This document shows positions 12,937 to 23,379 of a stretch of DNA of 64,000 nucleotides, piece by piece (the stretch's first letter is position 1; every line of letters begins with the position of its first letter). Location of the stretch: assembly GCF_033439725.1 (NCBI RefSeq), contig NW_026944388.1:1860001-1924000 (forward strand). The letters run 5' to 3'. The translations under genes were made by a program, and so were the position numbers. The notes beneath the pieces were generated by a model that worked only from the letters and a program-made list of their open reading frames with translations, had not been told where the DNA came from and did not search any database. The stretch comes from Neurospora tetraspora. Taxonomy: Eukaryota; Ascomycota; Sordariomycetes; Sordariales; Sordariaceae.

Positions 12937-14921
12937 ACGGCAGCAGCAACAACAACAGCAACAGCAGCAGCACCAACAGCAGCAGCACCAACAACAGCAC
13001 CAACAGCAGCAGCAGCAAGTGCAACCACCGGTCAATAACCGACAACCTGTTCCCCAGAAGCCGACGGACGGCGGTGATTCAACTTCTGCGACTCCCGCGT
13101 TGTCTGCCTCGAGGATTGGCCAGCAACCTCGAACTGCCCCGCCAAACCCATCACCGGTCGCGGCCCAAAAGAACCTCAAACGACCACATCCGGGTGATGT
13201 GACCGAGGTACCGCGCCAAAATGGCGTTCCCATGCAGCAAACCTTGTCGCAGGCGAAGCAACGTAGTGCCCCCCGTCAACCGGTCAGTGACCGATTCAAG
13301 AGTATATACGCAGATGAGGCAAGACAGGCGTCAAAAGAATATGAGCAGAGCCCGTTGCAGCCGGTTCACATGCCGATGGATATGTATCAATCTGCGGTGC
13401 TCAAAATACGCGAAGTCAACCAAAAGATGAATGAAATGACCACTATTCCGGGGGCTTTTGATCGAATGGCAAACGATGAAAGCTTGGTCAGAAAGTTTAC
13501 CCGTTGTGTATGTTACCTTCTCCCCGCGAAACTAACCAGATATTGTAAGAAATACGCTGACACATGTACTACTTCAGACTCTGAAAATCAAAGCGCAGTC
13601 AGATAAAACGACAGGCCAGCCTCGTAACCCCTTACATATCACTGTCCATGAGATTGATGAGATTAAGCTGTTTTTCGATGGTCTTATCAACCAATTTAAA
13701 TCAGGGGCTTCTCAGTCCGTAGCTCAGTCTACGGAGCAAGCAGCAGGCCAGCCTCAACCACCTCATCAACGTGCAGGGCCATCTACGCTGTCTAACGCTG
13801 CGCCCTCGGACAAGCAAACACAGGTGCCCAAACAAGCACCGAATCGGGCCCCTAACAAGACCACGCAACCTCCGGCTGCGCCGACCACGACACAACCACC
13901 GTTCGCGCTCGGACATGGCCCTGGGATGTCTCCCGCTGGTAATCCTGTCTATCTTAACAAACCTCCCATGGGAGCGACAGATTTGCAGTGGCCTCCTCGG
14001 AAGAAGGCCAAAACCGGTGGGCCTCAAACAACGTCCCCAGCGGCTCAGCCAACCGCCAGTGCCTCGCCCCAGATCCAGGCACCTTCGCCAGAAACAAAGC
14101 GACAACAGGCCCCAGAGCCGACGAAGCCGCAGCCGGATCCTTACCTCTGCCCTGAAGTTGGCTGTGAAGGAAGTGTGGTTGGCTTCGCGACAGCGGAATC
14201 GCGTGATCTTCATTACCATGAAGAGCACGTGAAACCAAATGAGGATCCTGTTAAGTTCTTGCAGGAGAACATGGCTCTGGGTCTAGGCTTGGACGCTCAC
14301 GGTAACACCAAAGCGATTTCAACTGTTGCGGAGGGTATTCCTTCAGGCGCGTCCGGTAGGGCTTTGAATAGTCCTAAGCAAGCTCAGACGCCCATGAATA
14401 AGCAGGAATTGGCAGCGACTCCCATGTCTCGCGACGCCTCGATGAGGAGGCAGGGCAGCAGACTAGGGGCTAGGGGGCCTGACGCTGCGGGCACGCCAGG
14501 CAGTGGCAACGGGGCTCCTGTGCACACGACAATGACTGATGATGCGTGGGCAGCAACCGGAGTCAATCCCCAGCATCTTTCCAACTTGTTTGCGCCGCTT
14601 GACCCGGCCCAAACGTCTGACTTCAGCATGTCGTTGTCAGAGACACCGAATGACACGCCAGAGTCAAGTAAGACTTCTGAGCCAAGCAGCGATATATCGG
14701 ACGGCGTGGGTCTTGATATCAACATGGACTGGGCCACCATGGACCCGGAATTCATGGAGAACTTGAACAACGTCAGCCTTGACGGCTATGAACCAACGGC
14801 GTTTGATAGGGAGATGATGGTTAACGAGGCGTATGCTAACGTGACGTTTGATGACTCGGCCACGGATTTTTCCAAGCCTTTCAAGCTTGACACGTCGCTC
14901 TACATGCTGAACACAAACTGA
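10169..14921 (+). CDS. Mediator tail subunit, Med15/Gal11-like
   Basis: Predicted transcriptional co-activator of the Mediator tail module, which contacts DNA-bound activators. Three exons: 10169-10495, 10556-13507 and 13578-14921, giving 1540 aa. The first intron (10496-10555) is exactly 60 nt without a stop; GTGAG donor, GGCTGAC branch and CTCAG acceptor argue it is spliced, and removal restores SPDK-PTYENLL continuity. The second (13508-13577) has a GTATGT donor and CGCTGAC branch. Residues about 38-128 match the fungal Med15 KIX-type domain (GWQ...LPERV...AF.QSPDK.TYENLL..R). Two long glutamine tracts lie at residues about 147-184 and 891-929. The rest is Pro/Gln/Asn/Met-rich and disordered, except a Lys/Ile-rich conserved-looking block after intron 2 and a Cys2-His2-like motif at residues 1284-1310. 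Alternative: another Q-rich co-activator with a KIX fold. Confidence 0.8.
10669..10782 (+). repeat. CAG/CAA repeat (poly-Gln tract 1) in the Med15-like gene
   Basis: Mixed CAG/CAA/CAC codons encode an almost pure Gln run with scattered His. The CAG/CAA interruptions would limit slippage. Coding, in frame. Confidence 0.95.
12902..13017 (+). repeat. CAG/CAA repeat (poly-Gln tract 2) in the Med15-like gene
   Basis: About 115 bases of CAG/CAA with interspersed CAC/CAT/CGG, encoding Gln with His and Arg interruptions. Likely to vary in length between strains. Confidence 0.95.
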
Positions 14922-16389
14922 CTGGCGCTCTGTGGTGGAGAAATGAAGGAATCTGGGGTATTGGCGGAGGATGACAGGAGAAAGGTTGATAGATGATTGA
15001 ACGCAACGTCAAGGCGCATGGTTGATATTAAGGGTTTTTCTGGGGCGGCGTTTCGTGGGTTTGCGGATGCGGAATGATGATATCTTGATTCTTTACTTTC
15101 AATCTCGGCATTCATTATTGGTTCGTCGCACTTTTTCCTTTGCCATTCCATATTTGTGGCGCCTAATCATGGGATTCGGAACGCTTTTCCTGCTATGACG
15201 TGCTTTTTGGTGTTGGTGAAGCGGAAGAAGGGATGAGGGTAAAACGGGCAGGTGGGATCGCCAAGCGGAATCGGGGATATACGGCACAGCAGAGCTGCTC
15301 TGGGAACGAGAAAGGAGCGGAGAAGGCCGATTTATTTTCTGGAATTGATACCCGTTGAGGTTTTGCATGTTCACGAGCAACCTCATAGTTCCCAATGGTT
15401 TTGTTTTCTAACGTGGGACTTGGGCCTCAGCTGGATATTGAGGGCGCTGGACGAGCACGCTGTCAGGGGCTGTTGAAAATAATATTTACTTACTGCTGAA
15501 TGTAGCTAGCTGTTTTCGAAGCGTACCAAAAAGCGCGTCTCGGTGGGGCCGAGGTTGCATCCCGTTCTCGCTTGTTCGTACAGTACACGCATCCGAGTAT
15601 TTTTTTGGTCCCTGAAGTCCCTGCGCTTGGTCGTACATAGAGATAGTCATTGCGCAACGACACATTTTAACTTGCAACTCGGTCAAATACATGCACATCC
15701 TCCGAGTACTATAGAAAAGGCACATTGTGGCGTTCCATTAATATGTTGTTCGTTGGAGGGCTGTCAGACATTACGGTGTAAGATTGAGGGGATGTATGAG
15801 AGAGCAGCAGAACGTAAAATACAGATGGTGAATCAACAAAGATGTTACCTGTAGTGTGGATTCCCGGTAGAGGTACCTTAGCAGCACTGCATGAAGACCA
15901 GACCCTGATCGGTGCCACCACCTAGCACACTACGTTAACATCCATCACCTGGGAATTTTTCTCAGCTGTCTTCATTTTCTCAGCCCTCCTCAGTCAATCT
16001 GATTTCTTCTACGTGTAGTATCCGGATCATTTTGCTGATATAGTTATCCGTCTGAATAGTCGCCTTTGATGGAGGTTCGCACAGCTGGGATACTGTACAC
16101 TACCATCCACCCAAATCCTTCTATTGCCACTGCACTGTTAGCGCAGCTAGGCACATACGACTCAGGCATCGCAACTGGAGCCAGCACAACACTGAACTTT
16201 AAACAATTTGAACCTCAGTTTTGTTACTGTACGTTACAAAAAGTACGACATCGCGTCTTGCCCTACACAACTCAACGCGCCTCTCCTTCCATTTTCCAGG
16301 TTTTATAACGACAATTCACACAAAACCCAAAGTGACTGATCAAACACGAGCAGGAACATAGGGCAGTAATAATTTTCACCAGGGCAGCT
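14922..16389. other. Intergenic, Med15-like to Whi5-like
   Basis: About 1.5 kb without a supported gene: 3' UTR of the upstream gene, then promoter and leader of the downstream one. Open frames are about 100 codons or fewer and overlap on opposite strands. Confidence 0.6.
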
Positions 16390-18228
16390 ATGACTACCAT
16401 CTCGCCGACCAAGCGGCGTATCCTCGGGTCATTGAATCCCAACGCGTCACCTTGTCCGGGCTCCAAGCCTGAGTTCGACGCCGGGCAACTGGAAGTGCAA
16501 GCTACCGAATCGTCTGTCCTTCCTGCGGGATATGATAAGGATCGTGAAGAGGAGCCAGCTAGGAAGAGGGTGTGCCTCGAGCGGGATCATCGGGGAGCAC
16601 AACGCCACCAGCAGATAGAAGCTGATGGTCATAGGAGGAATCAGTCGAGGTCGACCTCTCCTCCTACCGAGTCTAGAGTCTTGTTTGGAAAGTCGACCAC
16701 CAACGTCTCACAGTCCACCACGACTGTGATACCTGCAGAAATGGAGCACGAGAGAGAAAGGTCCTTATCAGTGCTACCAGCCCTTCATCCAACCCGCGTG
16801 GCAGCCGAAGGAGCAGCCTTTTCCGCCCCCATGGCAACCCAAATCGCTTACCCAGCCGGTCTTGTTGAGAACTTCCATAATCACAAGCAGCCAAAAAGGA
16901 CAAACAACCCCCGTCTTCGTTTAGCAAACCAGGCGGCCAGACAGGTACGCCCGTGTTCTTTTCCCCTAGGCATGTGGACATGTATGCGCTGACACTTGAT
17001 GAATTGTCAAAACGCAAAACAGAAAGCGGAAATCATCCGTCTCCGCCTTAGCCTAGCCGCTTACAAGATTCAAACGGGCCAGACGGACGTCCCGCTTGAG
17101 CAACTGGAGGTGCGTTCACTGCTACCGCCGGGGGCTTACCACCACAGTCAACGACGGCTGGCTGATGGTGCCTCATCAGAAGCAGCAGTGGACAACTATC
17201 ATGACGGCAGCAACATCAACCCGGCAAGCTGGAGTTTCAGCAGCAGCAGTACCAACAGCAGCAGCCAAGGCACAGGTTACGTCCAGCGCGTAAACCACCT
17301 CCGCCACGCTGCCGGAGCAGCTATCGAAGCCGTACAAGCGAAACAGGAGCGTCGAACGGCATGGGGGCGGGAAAGGGAACAACAGTACAGGGAATGGTAT
17401 GAACAGTATCGCCATCGTGATCATCAAGGTTCCACTTGGGATCATGCCGCTGAGCAAAAGAATCACGATGGATTTTCTAGGGATCAAAACCGGCAGCGTC
17501 AGCCGCAACATGAACCGCAGCAGCAGCGGCGGCAGCGGCAGCAGCGCACAAATCTCGGAAGTGGAAGGAAACCACTACCTGATCGACGGGCTCGTGAGAG
17601 CTGGAGTGGTTCTACTTCCACTGGCGGCACAGCTGCTATCGGAACCGCGACCACGGCGGCGGCGACTACGTCGCCTCATCTCAACCGTTTGGACCTCGCG
17701 GAACGCGCGTTACAGGCTCATCAGCGGCTTCAGTCGAGGGCGGTCACGGAAGAGCTACCGATGGAGCATGAGCATGAACATGATGAGATCGACTCGGAGC
17801 AAAACTCTCTACAACTCACACACCACCACCACCACCACCAACCCCAACAGCAGCAGCAGCGTCGACAATACATGGATCACGACCGCAATGGGTGGGTGGT
17901 ACACCCTACTACAGAGAACGTCCCAGAGGTTGCCGATGATATCGGTGAAGGGCCAGGGAGGGGGGACCTGGATGACGAAGAGGAGGAGGAGATCGCACCA
18001 TCCAGATCCAGGAGTCAGATGGTGGGCTCCGGCTCGGGTTACTCCACTGAACCTGAACCAGAGCCTGGGTTGCCGAGTTTGTCGCCGTTTCAGTCGCATG
18101 CGGCAGCGTCAGTTGAACATGAGGATCAGGGGGAGGGTGTAGATGAGGAGGAAGGGGAAGAGGAGGAGGAGCAAGGTGAGGATGGGGATGAGGCTGCTAG
18201 TGGATTGTTGAGCTTGTCGAGAGGGTGA
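16390..18228 (+). CDS. Whi5/Nrm1-like G1/S transcriptional repressor
   Basis: Predicted co-repressor that binds the SBF/MBF class of G1/S transcription factors and is relieved by CDK phosphorylation. Two exons, 16390-16944 and 17023-18228, with a 78-nt intron (GTACGC donor, GCGCTGAC branch, AACAG acceptor) keep phase 0 and give 586 aa. The N-terminus has SPTKRRILG, the kind of motif seen near the start of Whi5/Nrm1 proteins. Across the splice, residues about 184-212 read KAEIIRLRLSLAAYKI then QTGQTDVPLEQL, the short G1/S-factor-binding (Whi5 family) motif; the intron sits exactly at its edge. The remainder is low-complexity: Gln/His runs, Ser-Pro sites and a Glu/Asp-rich C-terminus. The family call rests on the two short motifs, as is normal for this family. 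Which of Whi5 or Nrm1 it corresponds to is not decidable; many filamentous fungi appear to have a single such protein. Confidence 0.75.
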
Positions 18229-19219
18229 GTCTTAAGAGTAGAGAATGGTTCTGGCTGTGCTTTGGGTAGTGGCTGTGGGATAGGAGGCGTTGAAGAGCTT
18301 TGAATCTTTTGGTTTATGTTTGGAAAACAGTGGCTTACGGAGTATGGTCATGGTCGGTATTCTAAAAGGCATTCAGTTAGGACTGTGTATTCGTGGTCGA
18401 TATCTCGCAGAGGAGTTGGCATCATGGTGTTAGACGGTATCATATAGCATATATCTGTGTATGACTGACCGTACCTAGCGCCTTCGCATTTTGATTTTGA
18501 TTATTCAAGGCACCACTTTTTGTTATCTGCCATGCTTGAATCTCAGAATCAACGGAATCATGACTTGCCCGTTCATGGCAAAGGGAGCCGATCAGGATTG
18601 CCGGGGTCACCTCAGGATCGGATGAACTCACCGAAGCCAGGGGGTCGGGTCGGACCCAAGGAGCTTCCGTTTCCCACGTGGCAGCCACATCTTATTTTCT
18701 CGATGCCGGTCGTGCTCCGATAACACGGTTCAACAATCCCGGGTAGGTATTGTCCAAGGGTGCAGCAAGGACCTGAACACATGTACAAGGCAAGCCTGAG
18801 GCATCATTGATCGGTTTGTCATTCCTGCTAATCTCAAGTTTAACCGTCTGCTTCTACTTGAAATGAGGGCATGTTCAGTCCAAATTAATGGTTCAAAAGC
18901 CATATGCACCCACCGGTAGACACCGAAGCCGAGTATATGACATGGACGGCCGGGCGTCGTCAAGACAAGACAAGGCAATAAAAACGTCAGCAGTGACAAC
19001 TTAGATCTGCAACCAGGGAGGAAACATGAGTACGACTAGCGAGCGAGGGAAGATATCTGAAGCCGGGGGTGATGAAAACTTCTACCTAGCCTAGTGGTGA
19101 TCACAAAAAGGATGACCAAAGGCAAAAAAAAAGTAACAGAATGGAAATAAAAGGAAAACAGAGCAGTTGTCGCTTAGCAAAAACGAAAAAAAGAAAGTCC
19201 AAAAAATTCAATTGGTTTT
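18229..19219. other. Intergenic, downstream of the Whi5-like gene
   Basis: Presumed 3' UTR followed by about 0.7 kb with no supported coding frame, ending at the initiator tRNA gene. No repeats or other features seen. Confidence 0.6.
19201..19206 (-). terminator. Pol III terminator of tRNA-iMet
   Basis: A run of six T on the reverse strand about 14 nt beyond the tRNA 3' end, as expected for RNA polymerase III termination. Confidence 0.75.
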
Positions 19220-19291
19220 TAGCTGCAACTCGTTTCGATCGAGTGACCTCCGGGTTATGAGCCCGGCGCGCTTCCGCTGCGCCATGCAGCT
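19220..19291 (-). tRNA. Initiator tRNA-Met (CAT)
   Basis: Seventy-two nucleotides, no intron. The acceptor AGCTGCA pairs fully with TGCAGCT; the first pair A1-U72 is the initiator hallmark. The anticodon arm is CCGGG-CTCATAA-CCCGG with anticodon CAT. The T loop is ATCGAAA instead of TTCGAAA/TTCRANT, the eukaryotic initiator signature. The reverse strand runs into a T6 terminator. The sequence agrees with what I recall of the N. crassa initiator tRNA. Confidence 0.95.
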
Positions 19292-19967
19292 TTTTTACTG
19301 TTGAAAAACTGTAACCAAAGATGACCTTATAAGCGTACACTAGATTTCTGGAAGAAAAAAAAAAAAAAAAAAAAAAAAAAAGGAGAATGCGAATGCGAAT
19401 GTCGAAAGTTGCTATTGTCTTGACGGATGCAGTCGACCAGTCAGATTCTGGTCGTGAATGAGTCATCGACCTACTCAAGGCTAGGCGGGGCAACTGGAGT
19501 GCCTGTTCCAAAACATCAGTGATAGGCAAATGCTGGTTGGTCTTTGACCATACAACACACGTTGTAACTGATTATCATATCAAATTCCGGTCAAGTTGCA
19601 AGGTCTCATAGTTGGTACTTGAATTATCTTCTATATTAAATTATCCGTAAAAAATTGCGCTCTGTAACCAAACAACGCCGATGCTAATGAACAGTGTGGT
19701 ATAATGGTATCAAAAGTGTGCAAATGGAAGAGCAGCCTCAAGTAGGAAACTTCGTAAGGCGTATGTGTACTCGACAAAAGCCACCAGTCGTATCGATACT
19801 CCCAACATCCCCCGTAGCCAATTAGTGAAGAGCTTGAGGTGGCTCGTATAGAAGAGCAAAAAAATAAGGGGCGTATGAAGGAATATTCACTACCCGTCAG
19901 CGGCGTTGTTGTAGCCCTGACGAGTAGGCGGGAAAAGGTTCAACGCCTAGATCGAGATGGGAGTCGC
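19292..19967. other. Intergenic with a 27-bp poly(A) run
   Basis: About 0.7 kb between the initiator tRNA and the 3' end of the Erf4-like gene. It holds an uninterrupted A run at 19355-19381, upstream of the tRNA in its transcribed sense, and otherwise AT-leaning sequence without a gene. Confidence 0.7.
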
Positions 19968-21732
19968 TCATAAAACAGTAACTGCTGGTGGATGTTGCGG
20001 GGGTTCGGTCGGCTCAACCTGTATAGCCCCGTCAGTCCCACGAGATGCACCTGGTGTAGGTGGCGCGGGGGCAATCTCGGGATCAGGTATTTGGATGTCC
20101 AACTACCATCCTCAGTTAGCATACAATCACAACAGGTAAGGATACAGTCTGGGGAGAGAGACGTACTGTCATGTAACCGGTCCTCTTGAGCGGCACAATT
20201 TTGGGGGGTATCGTGCCATCCTCACTACCCACCGTCTTCTCCATCTCCTTGTTCCACTGCTCAATCCACTTCTCGACTTTCTGCAGCCGTCCCTTGACGC
20301 CTGTAAACCCAAAGTCTTCCCATAGCCAGCCTGTCGCAAGACCTAAAACGCCGTCCAAGATGTTGCGCCAGTTGTATGGACTAAATATCGGCACAAGCTC
20401 CGAGTTCAGCTTTTGGATCACGCGCCGGAACTCTTGCTCTGATAACCCTGCCGGCTCCAAGATTTCCGGGTACAGGTTCGAGAAGGTAGGGGCAAGATCA
20501 CCCTCCAAAAGCCAGTCCCGACGGACTCGAATGATTCGCGTGTTGATGTATTCCGGAGAGTCCAGGGGGACGTGAGGGTTGAGGTGCGGGTAGCAAGCGT
20601 GCTGAGGTCCCCATTCGTCGCCAGCGTCTGGTTGTTGGTCAGGATCCCCCAAAATGTCAGAATCGTCCGAGGAAATGGCAGAACCAATGCCGGATATCCG
20701 TGATCCTATTGACTGCCGGGCGTCCATCACATCAGGTCCTCGTTCCAAGTCGGGAGAAAATCCGGCCCTATCCCCCCCATCCTGCTCATTTTCCGTTGGA
20801 GCCATGCCTTCTTTCCCTTTCCCTTTGTCCAAACGTTTCTTCCCGTGGTCGAAGCTCAGTCCAACTGGTACCCGACTCTTGGTGCTTGATATACTTTGGC
20901 CCCGAGTCCTTCGTCCAGAAGTGTTCGATTCCGGAATTTCTTGGATAGCGCGGATGCGAGAGGATCCTGCGTCGGTTTCCTCCACTCGTTCAACAGGCGA
21001 AGGCGTTATGCTAGCTCGTTTCCCTTCAAGGGAATGTCGAAGTGTGCGCGGCAGAGGGGAACGTTGCCCACTGCCTGTACTACGCTCAAGCTGGAGACTG
21101 GCTCGAGCACTGATGGCGGAATGGCGTGCCTGTTGTTGGTTCTCGGGTACGGTCAACAATGGCTGATCGCCGGCGCCGGTAGCTGTTGGATATGATGGAT
21201 CAAAATCGAGGTGGGGCGAGGGAAGCGAGAGAGGGATCGCGGGCGGCGGAGGCGATGACTGGCGTCTCCTCCGAGTTGCTGCAGTAGGAGTAGGTGGAAG
21301 CCTCGGGGTGGAGTTGGTCGGATTCCAAAGACGAGCAGGTAATTGACGATGAGGGGAATGGAACTGGGTGTATTGGCGGTTGAGGGGAGAGTTGGATGCC
21401 GCAACCGCGCCGCGGGTTCGAAAGGGTGATTGCAAGAGCGACACTGGAGGGTTATCGTGTGCCGTGCGCGGCGAACGGCCAAAGCCGGGCGCGGACGCGG
21501 ACGCGGGAGAAAGCGCTGCGGGTGGTGGAGGGGAAAGAGTTGAGGTGTGCGCGCCGGGATAGTTGGGTTGTAGCGATGGAGATGGTAGTTGGGTATTCGT
21601 AGTTAGGGGGTACGACGGGTGTATTGTAGATGGCGTTGAGGTTTTGATGGCGGTCGAATCTACGGCGGCTGCTTCAAACGACGAGTAGTGGTGGGTTGGT
21701 GGTGCCGTTGGTGAAGCCGTTGGAACGAGCAA
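19968..21732 (-). CDS. Erf4/Golgin-A7-type palmitoyltransferase accessory subunit (5' exon unresolved)
   Basis: Predicted partner of a DHHC Ras palmitoyltransferase (Erf2-Erf4 type) at the ER/Golgi. The C-terminal third holds the Erf4 domain, with landmarks YPHLNPHVPLDSPEYI, TRIIRVRRDWLLEGD and FSPYNWRNILDGVLGL, then TGWLWEDFG. The N-terminal two thirds are Pro/Ser-rich and disordered. The last intron is 20103-20166 (64 nt, GTACGT donor); the final exon, 20102 to 19968, adds LDIQIPDPEIAPAP and a short tail ending TVL. The large exon opens at about 21732 just after a stop and has no ATG for over 250 codons, so an upstream coding exon must be spliced in. A candidate initiator ATG at 22307 (MSGPGSGWNQPPP) lies in another frame in a 215-codon open stretch, but I could not find a convincing junction. 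Confidence 0.8.
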
Positions 21733-22318
21733 TCAGTGGCGGCCGCAGAAACGGCCCCCTCAACAAGGTGGAAATTCCGTCTTGCGCTTGGTGGCCAGGC
21801 CCGTGTTGGATGCCGACTTGTGATTTGTTGCTCCTGTGTCAAGTCTTGAAGACGAGTCGAAATGCAGCCTTGTTCAAGCTTGACCTCGATCAACCCTGTA
21901 CCCAGATGGCTAGGCTGCCTAGGCACCGTCGTCGTCGTCAACGGCGGCTCGGTCTTCGTCGAGGTCCACCGGTTCCTCCTGGCTCGCGATCGTATTGTTG
22001 GCTTGATCCCCTTATCTCGATTAATTCGGCGGTCGCGGCAGAATTCGCACTGGAAAATCGGCGTCGGAAGCAATCTGTACAGCGACAGATCCCGTAGCAC
22101 TGGGGACAGCGCAGGGCAGCAATGGCAATGTCGGACAATTGCCAGTTCGTCGGTTGACAATGATTGTGAATTTCCAGCGATATGCAGGGCGCGGTGCTTG
22201 GGGTGCTCTGAGTGGCTCCTTTCTTTCGATTGATGTGGATGCTTGGGCTGCAGGTGGACGAGTGGGTGTGGAGGCGGTTGATTCCACCCTGACCCAGGGC
22301 CGCTCATCAGCCAGAGGC

Positions 22319-22374
22319 TAGCCGACCAAGGTCTTGTCAGCTGGCGGGCAACCGGCAGTCAACTACCACTCACC
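22319..22374 (-). other. Probable 5'-leader intron of the Erf4-like gene
   Basis: On the reverse strand a GTGAGTGG donor, a CAGCTGACA branch-like site and a GGCTAG acceptor delimit 56 nt, a typical intron length here. It ends a dozen bases before the ATG at 22307, which fits a leader intron and suggests transcription starts upstream of 22.4 kb. Confidence 0.5.
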
Positions 22375-23263
22375 ACTGTCTCTTCCACACCAACGTCCCT
22401 TCTTGCTTCGTTCTTCAGTCCAAACGAATAGATCGCTCGGCGATGTTGTTGAAAAGTCGACACAAGATTTGAGGCGACCGAACTTCCAACTTATTGACAA
22501 TCCCTCATTCGAAATCGGTACAACATCACTATTATGAACGAATGCCGAATAGAAAGCTGCTTGATCAAGGAGTTGATGAATGAGTATGGGTTGGTGGTCA
22601 AGTTGGTCCTCCGCAGGACGCTGATGGGGAAGTCAGTGTTCTATATGAACTTTTCTTTCTGCTACCCCAAGCAAAGAAGCAAAGAAGCTTGGCCTTTCTT
22701 CGGCCGTAGGCGGTACACAGATGTCTTTCAGGATTTCCAGAATCTCTGCGTTCCCGGCAATCTCACTAGTCAGGGGTATCAACCACCTTCATACCGGGAA
22801 TGTTACCCAACATCAGCGTTTTACAGCCTCAGCTCCGGTTGCTGTACGACGTCCATTGTCAATTTTCTACTAACTCGGCGTGCCCGGACATGGCAAATTC
22901 AACGCCTGGAGCGGTCATGCCGTAAGACTTGATCTCCGATGGCTATTACAGAAGTGCATGACACTGGAATATCGGATGAACTCATCGGAGCTAAACATGG
23001 ACCCTTACATCCCGGTTTCGTAAGGTGCTCGGACGTTGCAAGTCCAAGCATGAACATGATAGTTCCCGTATTCTATCCCTCACAAAGATTTCTTCAAGAC
23101 CGGCACTGACCAAACCTTATCTAAACACTTTCTTTAGATCTTTCACGCTCTCCTATTAGTTAGCAACGGAGGTCGCCCTGTCGGCAAGCAAGCAGGGCTT
23201 CCACATGGGCGTGTCTTGCATTAGGGCCAAAAGCCCACGTGCAAAAAGTCAATTGCGAGAGGA
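22375..23263. other. Intergenic, left flank of the AT-rich island
   Basis: About 0.9 kb of normal composition. One 132-codon open frame (22534-22932) has no recognisable domain and lies where the divergent promoter of the Erf4-like gene is expected; not called. It ends at the CCTTT target duplication of the transposable element. Confidence 0.6.
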
Positions 23264-23268
23264 CCTTT
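23264..23268. repeat. Target-site duplication CCTTT (left)
   Basis: Five bases immediately before the left 92-bp terminal repeat, identical to the five bases immediately after the right one (36718-36722). Five-base duplications are the usual integrase footprint of LTR retrotransposons. Confidence 0.85.
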
Positions 23269-23360
23269 TGTCAGAATTATAGGTTGGCCGATTGAGCCAC
23301 TACTCCGACAATGTCGGAGCTCCAATTTTGCTTGTTTGGCGCAGTGGTGCCAATCTGACA
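23269..23360 (+). repeat. Left 92-bp LTR
   Basis: TGTCAGAATTATAGG...CCAATCTGACA; identical over all 92 bases to 36626-36717. It contains an internal 15-bp palindrome (TCCGACAATGTCGGA) and normal base composition despite adjoining RIP-mutated DNA. LTR ends TG...CA also form a short inverted repeat (TGTCAGA/TCTGACA). Confidence 0.85.
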
Positions 23361-23379
23361 ATTAACAGTCTGATTTGCG
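23361..23379 (+). other. Candidate primer-binding site (half-tRNA-Asn type)
   Basis: ATTAACAGTCTGATTTGCG follows directly after the left LTR. Its reverse complement contains GACTGTTAAT, which looks like the anticodon stem-loop of a GUU (Asn) tRNA. Priming from an internally cleaved half-tRNA is established for copia and Ty5. The same 19 bases follow the partial LTR at 36375-36425. The tRNA identity is inference. Confidence 0.5.

Noticed and set aside
22534-22932. 132-codon forward open frame
   Set aside because: No domain; sits in the likely promoter of the divergent Erf4-like gene and next to the element.
23269-23360. 92-bp repeat considered as a stand-alone MITE (short inverted ends TGTCAGA/TCTGACA)
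   Set aside because: Primer-site and polypurine-tract neighbours plus CCTTT only at the outer ends fit LTRs of one larger unit better than two independent MITEs.
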